From: Delphinus delphis
Lineage: Eukaryota > Chordata > Mammalia > Artiodactyla > Delphinidae
NCBI RefSeq assembly: GCF_949987515.2
Contig: NC_082694.2
Coordinates: forward strand, 14,997,958-15,061,957
DNA length: 64,000 nucleotides
Direction: 5' to 3'
Each line of letters starts with the position of its first letter. Positions within the stretch are counted from its first letter, which is position 1. Shown here in pieces: positions 1 to 12,500 of this stretch. The position numbers and the translations under genes were made by a program. The notes under the pieces are model-generated. The model worked only from the letters and a program-made list of their open reading frames with translations, was not told the DNA's origin and did no database searches.

Positions 1-180
1 GCTTCTCTCTAGTTGTGGTGTGTGGGCTCTGTAGTTTGTGGTGCGTGGGCTCAGTAGTTGTGGTGCGCGGGCTTCGTTGCCCCGCGGCATGTGGGATCTT
101 AATTCCCCGACCAGGGATCGAAGCCACATCCCCTGCATTGGAAGGTGGATTCTTAACCACTGGACCACCAGGGAAGTCCC
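1..180 (-). repeat. CHR-type SINE (cut by window start)
   Basis: Minus orientation: it ends CCACCAGGGAAGTCCC, the reverse of the SINE 5' head GGGACTTCCCTGGTGG, with the tRNA-Glu-like B box visible (reverse of GGTTCGATCCC-like). Confidence 0.85.
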
Positions 181-185
181 AGTGT

Positions 186-1005
186 ATTTACTTTTCTGTT
201 GCTGCAGTAACAGATTACCACAAATTTAGCAGCTTAAAACAATACAAATTTATTATTTCACAGTTTCTGTGAGTTAGAAGTCCAGGTAGAGTCAACTGAG
301 AACTCTGCTGAGGAACTCACAAGGCCAAAACCAGGGTGTGGGTCAGCCTAGGCTCTTACCTGGAGTCTGGGGAGATTCCACTTCCAGCCTCATTCAGGTT
401 GTTGGCAGAATTCAGTTCCTTGTGGCTGTAGGACTGAGGTCCCCATTTCCTTGACGTGTGCCACCCTGTCATCTTCAAGCCAACAATGGCACGTCATCTC
501 CATCTTCTTCTGTTACCAGCCAGAGAAAGAGCTCTGCATTTGCTTTTAAAGTCTCAGGTGATTAGATTAGACCCACCTCAGTAATCAAGTATAATCTCCC
601 TATCTTAAAATCAGCTGAGGGCTTCCCTGGTGGCGCAGTGGTTGAGAGTCCGCCTGCCGATGCAGGGGACACGGGTTCGTGCCCCGGTCCGGGAAGATCC
701 CACATGCCGCGGAGCGGCTGGGCCCGTGAGCCATGGCCGCTGAGCCTGCGCGTCCGGAGCCTGTGCTCCGCAACGGGAGAGGCCACAACAGTGAGAGGCC
801 CGCGTACCGCAAAAAAAAAAAAAAAAATCAGCTGAGTAATTACCCTAATTACATCTGTAGAATCCCTTTGCTACATAAGGTAACATATTTGTGGGTAACA
901 TGGGGAGGAAGGCCATAGGATCAAGGTCATGTGCTGCATGCCACAGGAAGGCATCTGATAACTAGGGTATTTGGAGCGTGTGCACAGGTATGGGTAGAAT
1001 CCCCC
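186..1005 (+). repeat. Old dispersed repeat, family not assigned, split by a SINE
   Basis: The segment TTGCTGCAGTAACAGATTAC... with CTTAAAACAATACAAATTTA recurs in diverged form at 56636-57115. The 620-823 SINE interrupts it. I recognise the family as a common mammal-wide element but cannot name it with confidence. Confidence 0.55.
620..823 (+). repeat. Young CHR-type SINE with TSD
   Basis: The 5' head is GGCTTCCCTGGTGGCGCAGT, the A/B boxes are tRNA-Glu-like, and the tail is poly-A. A perfect 13-bp duplication AAAATCAGCTGAG lies at 607-619 and 824-836. Confidence 0.93.
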
Positions 1006-1628
1006 TCTCTTTCTGACCCATGTGGAGGCCTCATCTGGTCCCTCGTTAGTCCCTCTGAACTGGCGCTGTCCATGCAGTTTGTGGGTGGAAAGTGAGGGTC
1101 CCTTGCCTCTCTCCTGGCACCGTGGGCTCTGCTTCTGCAGGGAATGGTTCGTTGGGGCCCTTCCCTGCCTGCCTCAGCTCACAGCCTGGACATACCCTCA
1201 GTCTGCTCTCTCTTTTCCTGCCAACCTCCAGGTATTACAGATCATGGTCTCCTTCTGGGAGAGTCCTTCCTCTCCATCCTGCCTCTCGCCCTGGGAATGG
1301 ACATGGGATAGACCCATCAGACACAGGGCCCCCTTTCCCTTCCAGAGAATGGACACCAACTCAGCTGCTCTAAGCTCTGTTTATAATTGAAAGGGGGGCG
1401 GGGTAGTCCTGCACCTTCTGGCTTCCTAGAAGCATCTTTAACTTTTGTTTACTTCCAGGCCTGGAGATCACCCCTCATGTGTATACTCTTCCCGTCACTC
1501 TTCACTCATCCCCATCCTGCTCTCTCCACCCCTCCACCAGGGCAGTTCCCTCTTCATTGGTAACTTTTAAAAACTTTCTGTGTTGATGAAAACAGCAATT
1601 GTGTATGGTCACAGAAGAGATAGGATGG

Positions 1629-1838
1629 GGGCTTCCCTGGTGGCGCAGTGGTTGACAGTCCGCCTGCCGATGCAGGGGACGTGGGTTCGTGCCGGGTCCG
1701 GGAGGATCCCGTGTGCCGCGGAGCGGCTGGGCCCGTGGGCCATGGCCGCTGAGCCTGCGCATCCGGAGCCTGTGCTCCGCGGCGGGAGAGACCACAACGG
1801 TGAGAGGCCCGCGTACCGCAAAAAAAAAAAAAAGAGAG
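1629..1838 (+). repeat. Young CHR-type SINE with TSD
   Basis: Same subfamily as 620-823. The duplication AGAGATAGGATGG lies at 1616-1628 and 1839-1851. Confidence 0.92.
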
Positions 1839-2027
1839 AGAGATAGGATGGTGGCTTTTTTCACAATTTGTATAAGTGATTTCATTTAATTTTTTAAAAA
1901 CTATAAAATAATACATACACATGACAAAATAAAATTGAAACAATACACTAAAAAGTAAGTAGGTGCCTCTTCTTGTCCTCTATTCTTCTATGTTGGTGGC
2001 TTAAGGGCAGGATTCTTTTTTCCGCTG

Positions 2028-2030
<3 letters not shown>

Positions 2031-2062
<32 letters not shown>

Positions 2063-2095
2063 TGTCTGTCTGTCTGTCTGTCTCTCTGTCTGTCT
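2031..2095 (+). repeat. Compound microsatellite (TG)n(TCTG)n
   Basis: (TG)15 at 2031-2060 is followed by TCTG units to about 2095 with one interruption. Confidence 0.95.
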
Positions 2096-3703
2096 AGCCT
2101 CCCTCCGTCCACGCTCTTCCCTTCCTTTCCTGTCCTGGCTAAGATACACAGCCTTTACTCCTACCCAGGATATCTCGTTCCACAGTAGGGAGGTAGGGAG
2201 GTAGGGAGGTTTCCCACTTACGTTCTGTGGCGTGAGGCTTTAGATTTCAGCAGGAGCTCTCAGCTTCTTTTGATACCACGGGGCAGCTGGCATCCCCAGG
2301 GACCTTCTCAGGTGGCCTGCAGGCCTTACCGACAGTCACTGGCAACTTAGACTAAAACTTGAGGCCCACTCAGTCCTAAGCTCATTTCCTCACTTGAATC
2401 TGCAAAGGGGAGAGGGCCCTCACCCACCAGAGAGTAATGTGTAGAGACTTCTGAGAGATGTGCTCTGGGTCTACCAAGGTTGAGCTGATGCCAGGTACAT
2501 AGTAAGAATTACGAAGTGGATGTGTGTGGGCGGCGGATGGAGATTTGGAGAGAAGCAAGGCTCTTGATCCTCACTAAGACATTGTTCCACATCACATTGC
2601 ACATTATGGGGTCACCTGTTGGTTTCCGCTCTCCTGCTAGACGATGAACCCCTAAGGGCGAGGACATGCCTAACCTAGCTTTGGTTTCCCTCTACTGCTC
2701 AGCACAGACCTTTCACCTCATAGCTTTTCAATAGAATTTTCCCAACTGAATGAATCAATCAATAAGCTAGTTGTTATCTTTGAGTAGAAAGTGGGGCAGG
2801 AAAAAAGCTTGAGGAGAGAGATTGAAAGAAAACGTAGTGATTGCTAACAGTAGGAGGCAGTCTTGAGACTCGAGTTTTGCTACTAAGACTCTAAAGGAGC
2901 CTACTGTTAACCAAAGTCCTGGAAAGGTGGAGAATTAGCAGGCTGTAACCTCTTCCTCTTTTCTTCAGTGGATATCCATGTCAGCTTTCTGCCCAAGGAA
3001 CAAACCCATTCCACTGTGATTCTTCTATAACTAGTTGATTTCGCTTCAAAGGAAGCTCCATCCCCCAAGGTGGACAGGGGAATACAGAGGAGCCCTCTGT
3101 GTCCTGGTCCAGAGATGCCAGGGAGGGCGGTATCTTGGTGGTCTGAAGACCACCAAGTGAAGTCTGCTACCGCAATTGGTCATTGGAGATGCTTTGCCAG
3201 CCTGACAAGAGAAGATTTGGGAGGTGAAGCCAGAAGGTTAGGAGGCAGGAAGGTTTTCAAAGGCTGCGTCAGCATGGATGGGGCACACGGGAAAGATCCT
3301 GAAGAACAGGAGGCTCAGTAGCAGGCTGGCCAGAGAATAAAGGGTCTCTGGCAGCCCAGAAGGATTGCTCAGGATCTAACGTTCTCCCCCCCACACCCCC
3401 GTCCAGCCTGGGGCAGGCTCTTACGGTTGGTCCTACGCTGTGAGGGTGTGACTGTGGGCCATCAGCCTCTTGTACCTGTGTTTGCACAGAAGTACAACCT
3501 CTCTCTGTAAATTAGATGCCCGCAGAAATTCCACTTCTGGGCGTTTTCCTAAAGGCATGTTAGCATAGGTACATAAAGCATGCTCCAGGAGGTTCACTGC
3601 AGCCCTCTCGTAGTAGCCAAAGACTGTAACCTTTTGTAAATATCCATTCATGGGGGTCTGGGTAGATGCTCACGCCCCCACACACAGCCATGAAGAAGAG
3701 TGA

Positions 3704-3760
3704 ATGATAAGAACCTGCTGTATAAAAAAATAAATGAAATGAAATTCAAAAAAAAAAAAA
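3704..3760 (+). mobile_element. 57-bp 5'-truncated L1 insertion with TSD
   Basis: The insert ends in AAATGAAATTC and a poly-A tail. Both sides carry the perfect 11-bp repeat AAGAAGAGTGA (3693-3703 and 3761-3771). The text AGAACCTGCTGTATAAAAAA is the terminal L1 3'UTR seen widely in cetartiodactyls. Confidence 0.8.
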
Positions 3761-3777
3761 AAGAAGAGTGAGGCCTG

Positions 3778-3897
3778 GGGAATTCCCTGGCGGTCCAGTG
3801 GTTTAGGACTCCGTGCTTTCACTACCAGGGCCCGGGTTCGATCCCTGGTTGGGGAACTAAGATCCCGCAAGCCACAGGGTGCAGCGAAAAAAAAAAG
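3778..3897 (+). repeat. Short CHR-type SINE
   Basis: Head GGGAATTCCCTGGCGGTCCA, B box GGGTTCGATCCCTGG, A-rich tail. Confidence 0.88.
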
Positions 3898-5219
3898 AAA
3901 TCCCCAAAGTGTACTGTTAATCGTGTGTGTGCAGCAGGGGGAAGCAAGGTGTAGGAGGGGGTGCAGAGAATGCCACTAGGTGAGCATGGGGGACATTACG
4001 GGAGTCATATGTACCCACACAATTGTGTATCTTAGCCCTAGTCCACTTGTGGAAGGACGCACAAGACACTGATGATGCTTATGCCTTTGGAAAAGCATCC
4101 AGGATGGGAAGGAGACTCTGCTATATACTCTTTTGGACTTCTAGAATTTTTTAAACTCTGTGCACGCATGACCTATTTTTTACAAAACCCGTCTTTTACG
4201 TAATAAACAAAAGAGCAGCAGTGTGACAGAACCCCTGGGATTATCCGCGAATCTTGGGTTGGTGCCTGAGCTTCGCAGGTTCCTTTGTCCCTTGGGGCTG
4301 ACAAATACTTGTTTTCCAGACCAAACTTCCTTCACTGTTCATCACCAGAGTGTTCAATTACGGGAGAATCACACCTCTGTTCCTTCAGCTCCTTCTCTTT
4401 TCTGGCTGTGAAACATTAAGCAATCTTGACATGAAAGTGTCCTTCAGGTGCTAAGGGAATATTCAGGAAGGGCCTGCCGGAAGCAGAAGGCAGTGAACTA
4501 GGATGAGGAAAGGAGGAGGGGGTGGGGCCGCTGATTGGAGTGACGTGAGAGTTAAAGGGCTCTGAAATGACTTGCTAGAAATTGCTCTTTGTTTTGGCTC
4601 TCTTATCAGGGAGGATGCCTGGGAGGGGTTTACTTTTCTGATTCCTCAGACTAGCCCAGGTGTCACTTTCCCTCATCGCCTCTGTTTTAATGGTACCCAG
4701 ACTTTGTTTTCAGGTCTGGTAAGACATGCAGTCACAGAAATGACTATCATGAAGGAATAAGTTCGTTATATTCACAGATCCCTAGAGGTACAGCCCGCTG
4801 CGCAGAGCCACATGGGGAAGCACGGGGCTGATCAGGAAGCCGAGGCAGGAAGTGTGGGCAAGAGACTGTATTGTGGTTTCCATGGGAGAGGCAGTCTCTC
4901 CAGAGTCAGCGAGGTCCCAAGATGTCAAAGCATCAGAGGACAGAAAATTTTAAAATATGGTTAATACACATCCGGCCTGCCAAGTATGGTTGCACAGGTT
5001 GTTCATAGCACAAGATATCTGGCCAAGGAGGCAAGCGGAGCTGAAATTCGGATGAAGCCCTGTTTGCAAGCCATGTGCTCCCAGGACTGCATCCAGCTGA
5101 AGGACTTGGCTTTTTCTCACACGTGCAGAGGCACCACGTGGGTCAGCAGAGGCCCATGATGGCACTCGTCTCAGGTTGCTATTCTATATTAATCGTGATG
5201 ATTTGAGCAATCTCTGTTT

Positions 5220-5395
5220 CCTTGACTGGACTACCAGTTCCAAAGACGCCAGAACCTTGTCTATGTTTCCCGCTAGACTGGAAGCTCCAAGAGAGCAGGG
5301 GTCAGGTCTTGTTTGCTTCCCACTGTCTCCTTGGTGCTCAGCACCGGCTGCCACATATGGGTGCCGGGTGTTTATGGGATGCATAAACACACGGC
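5220..5395 (+). repeat. L2-like fragment
   Basis: It contains CTAGACTGGAAGCTCCAAGA and TTGGTGCTCAGCACCGGCT, the typical L2 3' end wording. Confidence 0.5.
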
Positions 5396-5492
5396 ACGCA
5401 GGACTTTAAACTTCAGAATCGTATGTTATCTGTACCCTGAACTCTTCTTTCTTTCGGCACCAAAAAGATCAAGACCTTTTTGCCTGCTGTTG

Positions 5493-5745
5493 GTTTTTTT
5501 AATTAAATTTAATTTTTTAAATTGAAGTAGAGTTGATTTACAATGATGTGTTTGTTTCAGGTGTAAGCAAAGTGATTCAGTTATATATTTTTTTCAGATT
5601 CTTTTCTCTAATGGGTTATTACAAAATGTTAAGTATAGTTCCCTGTGTTATACAGTAGGTCATTGTTGGTATCTATTTTATATATAGTAGTGTGTATATG
5701 TTAACCCCAAACTCCTAATTGATGCCTCCCCTCCTCCCCGCCAGC
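5493..5745 (-). repeat. L1 3'UTR fragment, antisense
   Basis: AAATTGAAGTAGAGTTGATT through TATACAGTAGGTCATTGTTG is the reverse of the L1 3'UTR text also present at 50040-50340. Confidence 0.75.
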
Positions 5746-6121
5746 CTGCTGTTGGTTTGAATAGGGTGAGTAGCATCCTCTTTCCTGGCAAGCATCGGGC
5801 TCCCGTCCCTGCCTTTTTGGGGGACTAAGAAGATAGCCGAGGAGGGGAGGCTTTACTCTCAGTCTGGCGATTCTTTGTCAGCTCCGCCCTACGGTAAATC
5901 CTGTGTCTGTGCCTTCGTGGCCTCCAGTGAAGAGTGAATGACCGGGAAATTGGGCACGGCTGGTTGTGGCATCTGGGGCTACAGGAACCCCGGCTCCAAC
6001 CAAAATGAGCAGAGCTCGGACGGAAGCTCCAGCTGTTGTCAAGCACGGTCATAGGGTGATTGCTGGAGAGACCCCAGCTCCCTGGCTTGCTTGACAAGGA
6101 AAGAAAACACGAACCGGCTTT

Positions 6122-6255
6122 GGGAATTCCCTGGCGGTCCAGTAGGTTAGGACTCAGTGCTTTCACTGTTGAGGGTCCAGGTTCAATCCCTGGTTGGGGA
6201 ACTAAGATCCCACAAGCTGAGCTGTATGGCCAAAGAGGAAAAAAAAAAAAAAAAA
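6122..6255 (+). repeat. Short CHR-type SINE
   Basis: Head GGGAATTCCCTGGCGGTCCA and a poly-A tail; the flanks AACCGGCTTT and AACTGGCTTT form a slightly diverged duplication. Confidence 0.88.
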
Positions 6256-6451
6256 TGAACTGGCTTTCAAGAGGCCTTGGGCTTGTGCCTTGGATGTGCT
6301 TGTGTGTGCATACCCCTTCATGGGAATCTGGGGGCCAGGCGGCCGTGCGCAGGCAGGAGAGGTGTCTGTGCCCCCAGGCCTCATGTTTCAAAGGCTCAGG
6401 GCGGAGTTGCTGAGAACCTAATGGAATGTGTATTTTCTCATCTCTCTCCAG

Positions 6452-6572
6452 GTTTCCATTCTATTATGAACTAAAAATAGCATTTGTAGCCTGGCTGCTG
6501 TCTCCCTACACAAAAGGCTCCAGCCTCCTCTATAGGAAGTTTGTACATCCCACGCTGTCCTCAAAAGAAAAG
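6452..6572 (+). CDS. REEP1: REEP1 coding exon 4 (121 bp)
   Basis: The acceptor is a pyrimidine-rich tract ending TCTCTCTCCAG, and the donor is AAG|GTAATT. The first base completes a Trp codon split with exon 3. Then 40 codons run from FPFYYELK to SSKEK. The exon covers the end of the second membrane hairpin and the conserved [20 protein letters not shown] segment, the signature of the REEP/DP1 family. Confidence 0.97.
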
Positions 6573-9500
6573 GTAATTTATGTTGCTCTGCCTGCACTCC
6601 TTCCAGCGAGTGAAAAGATTTTAAAAAGTGATTAAAAAAAAAAAAAGGCAGGTTGTTTTATTGCAGGAGGCTCTTAATTGACTCTTATTTCCCCCCTCCA
6701 ACATTCGTTCCTTCTAATCTTTCTTTTTTAAGTCTATTTTTATGACCTGTTTAGAAATAGTGGTAAAATTCTCCAAAGGATGTTATTCATCATTATTTAT
6801 TGTAAGACATTTCCATACATTGAAACAAAAAGCAGAAGAGATTCACTCATAATTCAACTCCCCAAACTGAATTTCCTTCCTTTCATCAGGCTCAGCCCCT
6901 ATCCTTTTGCAGATAGGATTTTTACATAGACTATTAAAATACTTTAAAAACTTAACATAAACAGGAACGTTGAAGCCTAGAGAGATTAAATGATTTGAAC
7001 TTGTACCCAGATAGCTACTAACAGAGACTGGAATATAATACATTTCTAGTATGTTTGCTTTATTGTTCAATGATAAAACGTATGCTACCAATGAAATACC
7101 TGCTACTTTAGTAATTATCAGTCAATAAGTATTAATGAGAATAGTCATAATAATTTGTTTCACGCTATGTATCATTTGTGTTTGTTTCGCTTCAAAGTAC
7201 TTCACATACATCCTTGAAATGAAAATGCAGGTGTGTCTATTGTCAGAGATGGAAAAAATAAGATAGGGAGAGATTGCAGGAAGGGGTCAACAATAACTAA
7301 GGATTCAAGGGGGAATTACAACTTACACCTCTTGAAAAGAAATTTAAGCTACTTATAAGATAATGTCACTGTCTATAAAATTATTTTTTGTTTAACATCT
7401 CCACTGAACCTAATCTGCCGGATTTGCTTTCAATGGATTATTCCATTGTTTTCTTAAGATTTCATACAGTAATAGATGCCGAGACCACTAAAATAAACAT
7501 GACCTCTGTCTTATTAATTTGTTTGGTAGCTCCTTTTTTCAGTTCAATCCAGTCTGTGAAACGTTTCTTTAAAATAAAATTTTAAGCGTACATTAAAACA
7601 AAAAAAGCCACTCCAAACCAAGAGGCAACAACAAAAACGCTGAGCAGATGCAATATTTATCTTCTGAGATCTTAGACATGACGGCATAGCATCCTTTCTC
7701 ACTTGGTCTTCCTAGTGACCCACGACAATCACCACACATAGTATATAGTTCCTTCTGTTGACTTCTTATCTTAGAATAAATTCTCAGGACTGGGATTACT
7801 GGGTGCAACATTGTATAACTCATTAATGATATTATATGACTTTCTAAACCGATTGTGCGGTAGGATCCTACGGCATGAATTAGGAGCACTGTTGGTGGCT
7901 TGATATATTCATTTCTATTGCTTCTGAAAGTTGGATACTTTGGACTTCCAGGGGAAGCCTTTGAGTATATCGGTTGGATGAGCAGGCTACTGTAGACGTT
8001 TCTGAGAATCCGTTTAGGAACTAGGACACACTTCCCGTCTCAGAGGGTGGATTTTGAGGAACGGTAATCCCTGTCTCGACCTGGTTATCAAATCTCTATT
8101 CTTCCTGCTTCCCTTTCTCCAAACGCTGGACTTACCCTGAAGCTGCCAGTGTAATTTCCATGGAAATGAAGGTGACTGACTCTTAAGAGCTGCCAGGAAT
8201 CACTTCTGGAGTCGGCCAGGGGTCACAATGGAGACTTAGTGTGGTGACTTCTTGAAGAAGCTTAAACAAGGACAAGGCAGGGGGTTGACTGCCCGCCTGC
8301 ATACCCCAAAGTCAAGGAAGTGCACCGATGTGCTGAACTTCAAATGAAACGGAGACCAAGTGTCATTGACTGAACTCTGCAATGAGCTCCTGTGATTCCA
8401 AAATAACTGTTTTCTTCAAACAGTGACAACCACCACCCAAACCAAACAAACAAAAAGAATGAGCCAACGTTGATTCAAATTTGAACTAAACCAATATCTT
8501 ACTTGGTCTCGGTCCCTGAAGTAGATGTCAATCCTCTTTCCCACCTCACCTTTACCTTGTGGTATGATGCTGGATGACTTCTAATTTATGCTTTTATTTT
8601 TTTATCTGTAAAATGATCTTCTCTATCAACAAAAATAACACCTATTTCTTTCTATGTCCTAATCCCTCCCATCGATATATACACGGGGAGGGATATGGAT
8701 ATCGTATGAAATAGCTGTGGAATAACAGAATTTCAGAGCTGCCGGGGCCTGACCTCCTTGAGATAAGGAAGATGACAATGGTTCTTGCTTATTGAAACCA
8801 GCCACTGTGTCAGGTGCTTTACTGGAATGATCGCATGTAATCCTCACCTTGCTCCACAAGTTAGGTGCTACCAGGGTCCTCATTTTTCAGAAGACAGAAC
8901 CGTGAATAGAGGCTAAGTACTTGCCCAGGTCTGACAGCCAGTTAGTGGCAATGCCAGAGAGAATGAGTGGTTGGGCACAAGCCCCCAGGCTCAGCGCTCA
9001 GGAGAAGGGAGAAAGAACAGAGATTTACTTGAGCTTTCCAACTCAGTGTGCCTCTGTTTTCCTTTGACAGGAAATCGATGATTGCCTGGTCCAAGCAAAA
9101 GACCGAAGTTATGATGCCCTCGTGCACTTTGGGAAGCGAGGCTTGAACGTGGCGGCCACGGCGGCGGTGATGGCCGCTTCCAAGGTACCATGCTGGGACC
9201 TGACCGCCATGGCTGTAACTTGCCCAGAGACAGGCTAAGGACCGATCAGGTTCCTCATCCTTTTTGGGGTCCCGTTGAAAATCTGAGGGGAAAAAGGGTG
9301 AATCTTGCCCCCAGAAAACTGCACACCCCCACACACAAATGATTTATGCAATATTGAGAGGTTCCCCGAGCCCCTGAAGCTCATCTTTGCGTCTCAAGGA
9401 CCTCTAAAGTACTTGGAGTGTAATCCTTGGACGCAGAGAAGAGAGAAGGGGAGGAGAGGGAGCTCTTCTCTGCAATTTCCTAGGGTGCACTGGGAGAGTC

Positions 9501-12500
9501 ACCTAAATAGACAGGTGCAGAGACTTATTACCTGAGTGAGTGGGTGCACTCCATGCTCACGTGGCCCCACAGATCCAGGGGAAGGAGCCCAGGGTCCTAG
9601 AATAAGTTGAGTGGTTCAAACGTGGAGGACAATGATATGTGTAGCAGCAGTAACTAGAGGTAGAGGGGGTTTGAAATAAATACTGGTCTTGTGGGATATT
9701 GTGATATAAGCAATTACTTCCTTCTTTTTTCCACCCAGCCCTGTTCAAAGGCCCTCTGTGTTCCTGCCCAGCTTCCTCTCCCATTACATTCTCCTTGTCG
9801 CTTTGTCAGTTTCTCGTTATGTGCTCAGCCCTGAAAAATTAAATTGGTAGATGTTTACTCTCAGAGCAAATTCAGCAGATTGCCCTAGTGTTCCCTGGTG
9901 ACAACACCTTCCTCCAAATCCAAAGGTAGAGTAGGGGTCTACAGTTGGCTGAGGGTGGAGGAAAGGCAGTTATGCTTATGTCTGGAGAGATACAATGGTT
10001 GGGAGGTGAGCTGTATTAGCAAAGGGAAGCTATGAATCCTGGGTGGCCATGTGAGGGTTTGGGGGAAAGAGAGGGTAGAGCTGTGAAAGTGTTTGGAAGA
10101 GGACAATTAATACAGATCTTCGTGCTCCATGGGCTCCCAGTGGATGGTGGGATGGAGGGAGTTGATAGCCAGTTGGGTCAGGGGACTGAGCTGGGTTTTC
10201 TGGGCCCTGAACCAGGGAGAGGCACTTTAGGAGCATTTCTGGGAGGAAAACTTAGCACACAGGGCTGGGAGTTTGAAAAGCACCTTCCACATAAAGTCAA
10301 GGAGTTCTGCAGACAAAGGCTGGCGGGGAGACAGGAGAACCAAAGGGGAGTGATTCCTATTTCAGAGAAGGACCAGATGCTTCTGTAACACAGAACCATA
10401 GTGAAGTGTTCCGCTGGTACCTGGAGGGTCCCTGTCCACCTTGGGTACAATAGTAGCTGGCAAAGTGGTGAATCCCAATGAGTATCATTGGAGGGGAAGT
10501 TCCGCTTTGGTATCTGGAGGAGACGTATCAGGATTTACAAAGAGCAGTGAATTCTAAGATCCTTCTGTTTGAGATGCAATCGTTTTAGGCTTTTGTGTTT
10601 AAGCTGACAGAAAAGAGAACTCAGAATTGCTAAATTCTGAATTCATCAGGCTAACTTTGCCACATAAAGCTACAGAGGCCTCCCAGGCCCTCTCCCCACC
10701 CCATCTTTGCTTCTGCACCTGAAGGAACATAGATTACTGCTCTTTTCTCAGCTCAGTTGTAGAGCATCAGTGTGGTATATTTATCAGGGTGACTCAGTAC
10801 CGGTCATCAGGCCACTCAGCTGTGTGTGTAAATTATATTCTTATGGTAATTCTGTAGGGCCATCCTCTTCCAGGTCTGCCTCAAGCTGGAGCCTCCTGAA
10901 TCTTGGCCAGTCACCGCCAGTCCCTCTGACCACCGGGGAAGCCCGTGAGCCTAGGCCTCCAGCCGGGCACCTTACAACTAACCTGAAGGAAGCTCTAGAT
11001 AGTCTGAAACTTGCCTCAGAAAAATAACTGCTCATTAGTTCTTTCTAGTTGGGCTAAAAAGTAGTGAGGGACGCCTGCTTCCTGCTGAATTTGGTTTCAG
11101 ACAAGAAAATTTTCTGCCTTGTGGGGGCTTTGCTTTTCCTCTCTAAATATCTTGAGAGAGAAAACACTCTTCTTTCCCCAAAATAATGCCCTCTGTTTTT
11201 GAAACAGATGTGTACTTTAAAAAAGAAAAGAAAAGAAAAAGAAAAAGTAAAATTCAACCTGGCTGAGGGATAGATCAGTGGTTTCCATAGTAACAATGGA
11301 CCACTCCAGGCCCCGGCCAAAGGATGATAAGTCACCACTGGGTTCAAATCTGGCTTTAGTATCCAAACCACCTGGGAAGCTTTGTTTTTCATTTTTAAAC
11401 AGATTCTCAGATGTGCTGAATCAGAATCTCAGGCAGTGAGCCCTTGAATCTCTATTTTTAACAAGTTCCCCAGATGATTTTTAAACAGCCAACTCGGACT
11501 CCCCTGGTGGCTCAGTGGTTAAGAATCTGCCTGCCAATGCAGGGGACACGGGTTCGAGCCCTGGTCCAGGCAGATCCCACATGCCACGGAGCAACTAAGC
11601 CTGTGCGCCACAACTACTGAGCCTGCGCTCTAGAGCCAGCAAGCCACAACTACTGAGCCTGTGTGCCACAACTACTGAAGCTCCTGTGCCTAGAGCCCTT
11701 GCTCCCCAACAAAGAGAAGCCAGCTCGATGAGAAGCCCTTGCACTGCAACGAAGAGAAGTCCCCGCTCACCGCAACGAGAGAAAGCCTGCGTGCAGCAAC
11801 AAAGACCCAACGCAGCCAAAAATAAATAAACAAGATAAATAAATATATTTTAAAAAATAAGTAAATAAAGTAAACAGCCACCTCTTTACAGGTCCCTGCC
11901 TGAGGGCCCATCCAGAACCATACACCACAGGTGATGAGGGTTAAAACAGTTAACTTTTTTAACATTCCTGGGATGCAGATTTAGCTGCTTAGAAGCATTA
12001 ACCTTGAGAATGAGAAAGATGAGTCCGGAACAACCTTGTCGATTACCCCCAGGGGAACAGTCAAAGCAATTTTGTGAAAAAAAGACACTCTGCCCAGTCA
12101 CAGTGGCTAGGGTGACCATATGCTGTTCAAACAGGACACATCTGAGAGTGAAACGGTGCTGTAATTATTATGCTGGGACAACAGGTAGAAACTAGGTCTG
12201 TGCCAAGCAAACCGGCGTTTATGGTCGCCCTCCTCATGGCTCCATTTTACGTCTCTTGGACCCTGCCTGTCTCCTCCCAGAAAACACCCTCAGCCTACAA
12301 ATCAGTTCTCACTGTAAACATCCGCTGCATTTAGCCAAACAGTTGCAGGAGAGAGGGTGAGGTGACTGAGAGCCTCCCTCTGAGCTCAGACAGATCGAAG
12401 GGAGGCTGGGACCAGGGGACCGGATGAGGGCGGTCACTCCTTCCTCATCTGCTCTATTTTCCATCCTTTGGTGGCTCCCCAGGAGGAAACTGCAGAACTT

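Larger units (their letters stand above)
3500..4190 (+). repeat. Old L1 3' end, interrupted
   Basis: Diverged L1 ORF2-end/3'UTR text is seen (AAATTCCACTTCTGGG, GTTCACTGCAGCCC, GGAAGGACGCACAAGACACT, TTTGGACTTCTAGAATTTTT). It is interrupted by a 57-bp L1 scrap and a CHR SINE. Confidence 0.6.
1..6451 (+). other. REEP1: REEP1 intron 3 (3' part)
   Basis: Besides the repeats listed, no exon-like segment with both splice sites and REEP homology is seen. Exons 1-3 must lie upstream. Confidence 0.8.

Noticed and set aside
3778..3850. tRNA-like A and B boxes in SINE heads
   Set aside because: These are degenerate tRNA-Glu-derived SINE promoters, not tRNA genes.
5825..6391. Long open frame on the minus strand (188 codons)
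   Set aside because: It runs through an antisense SINE and its poly-A tract (a Phe run) and has no recognisable domain.
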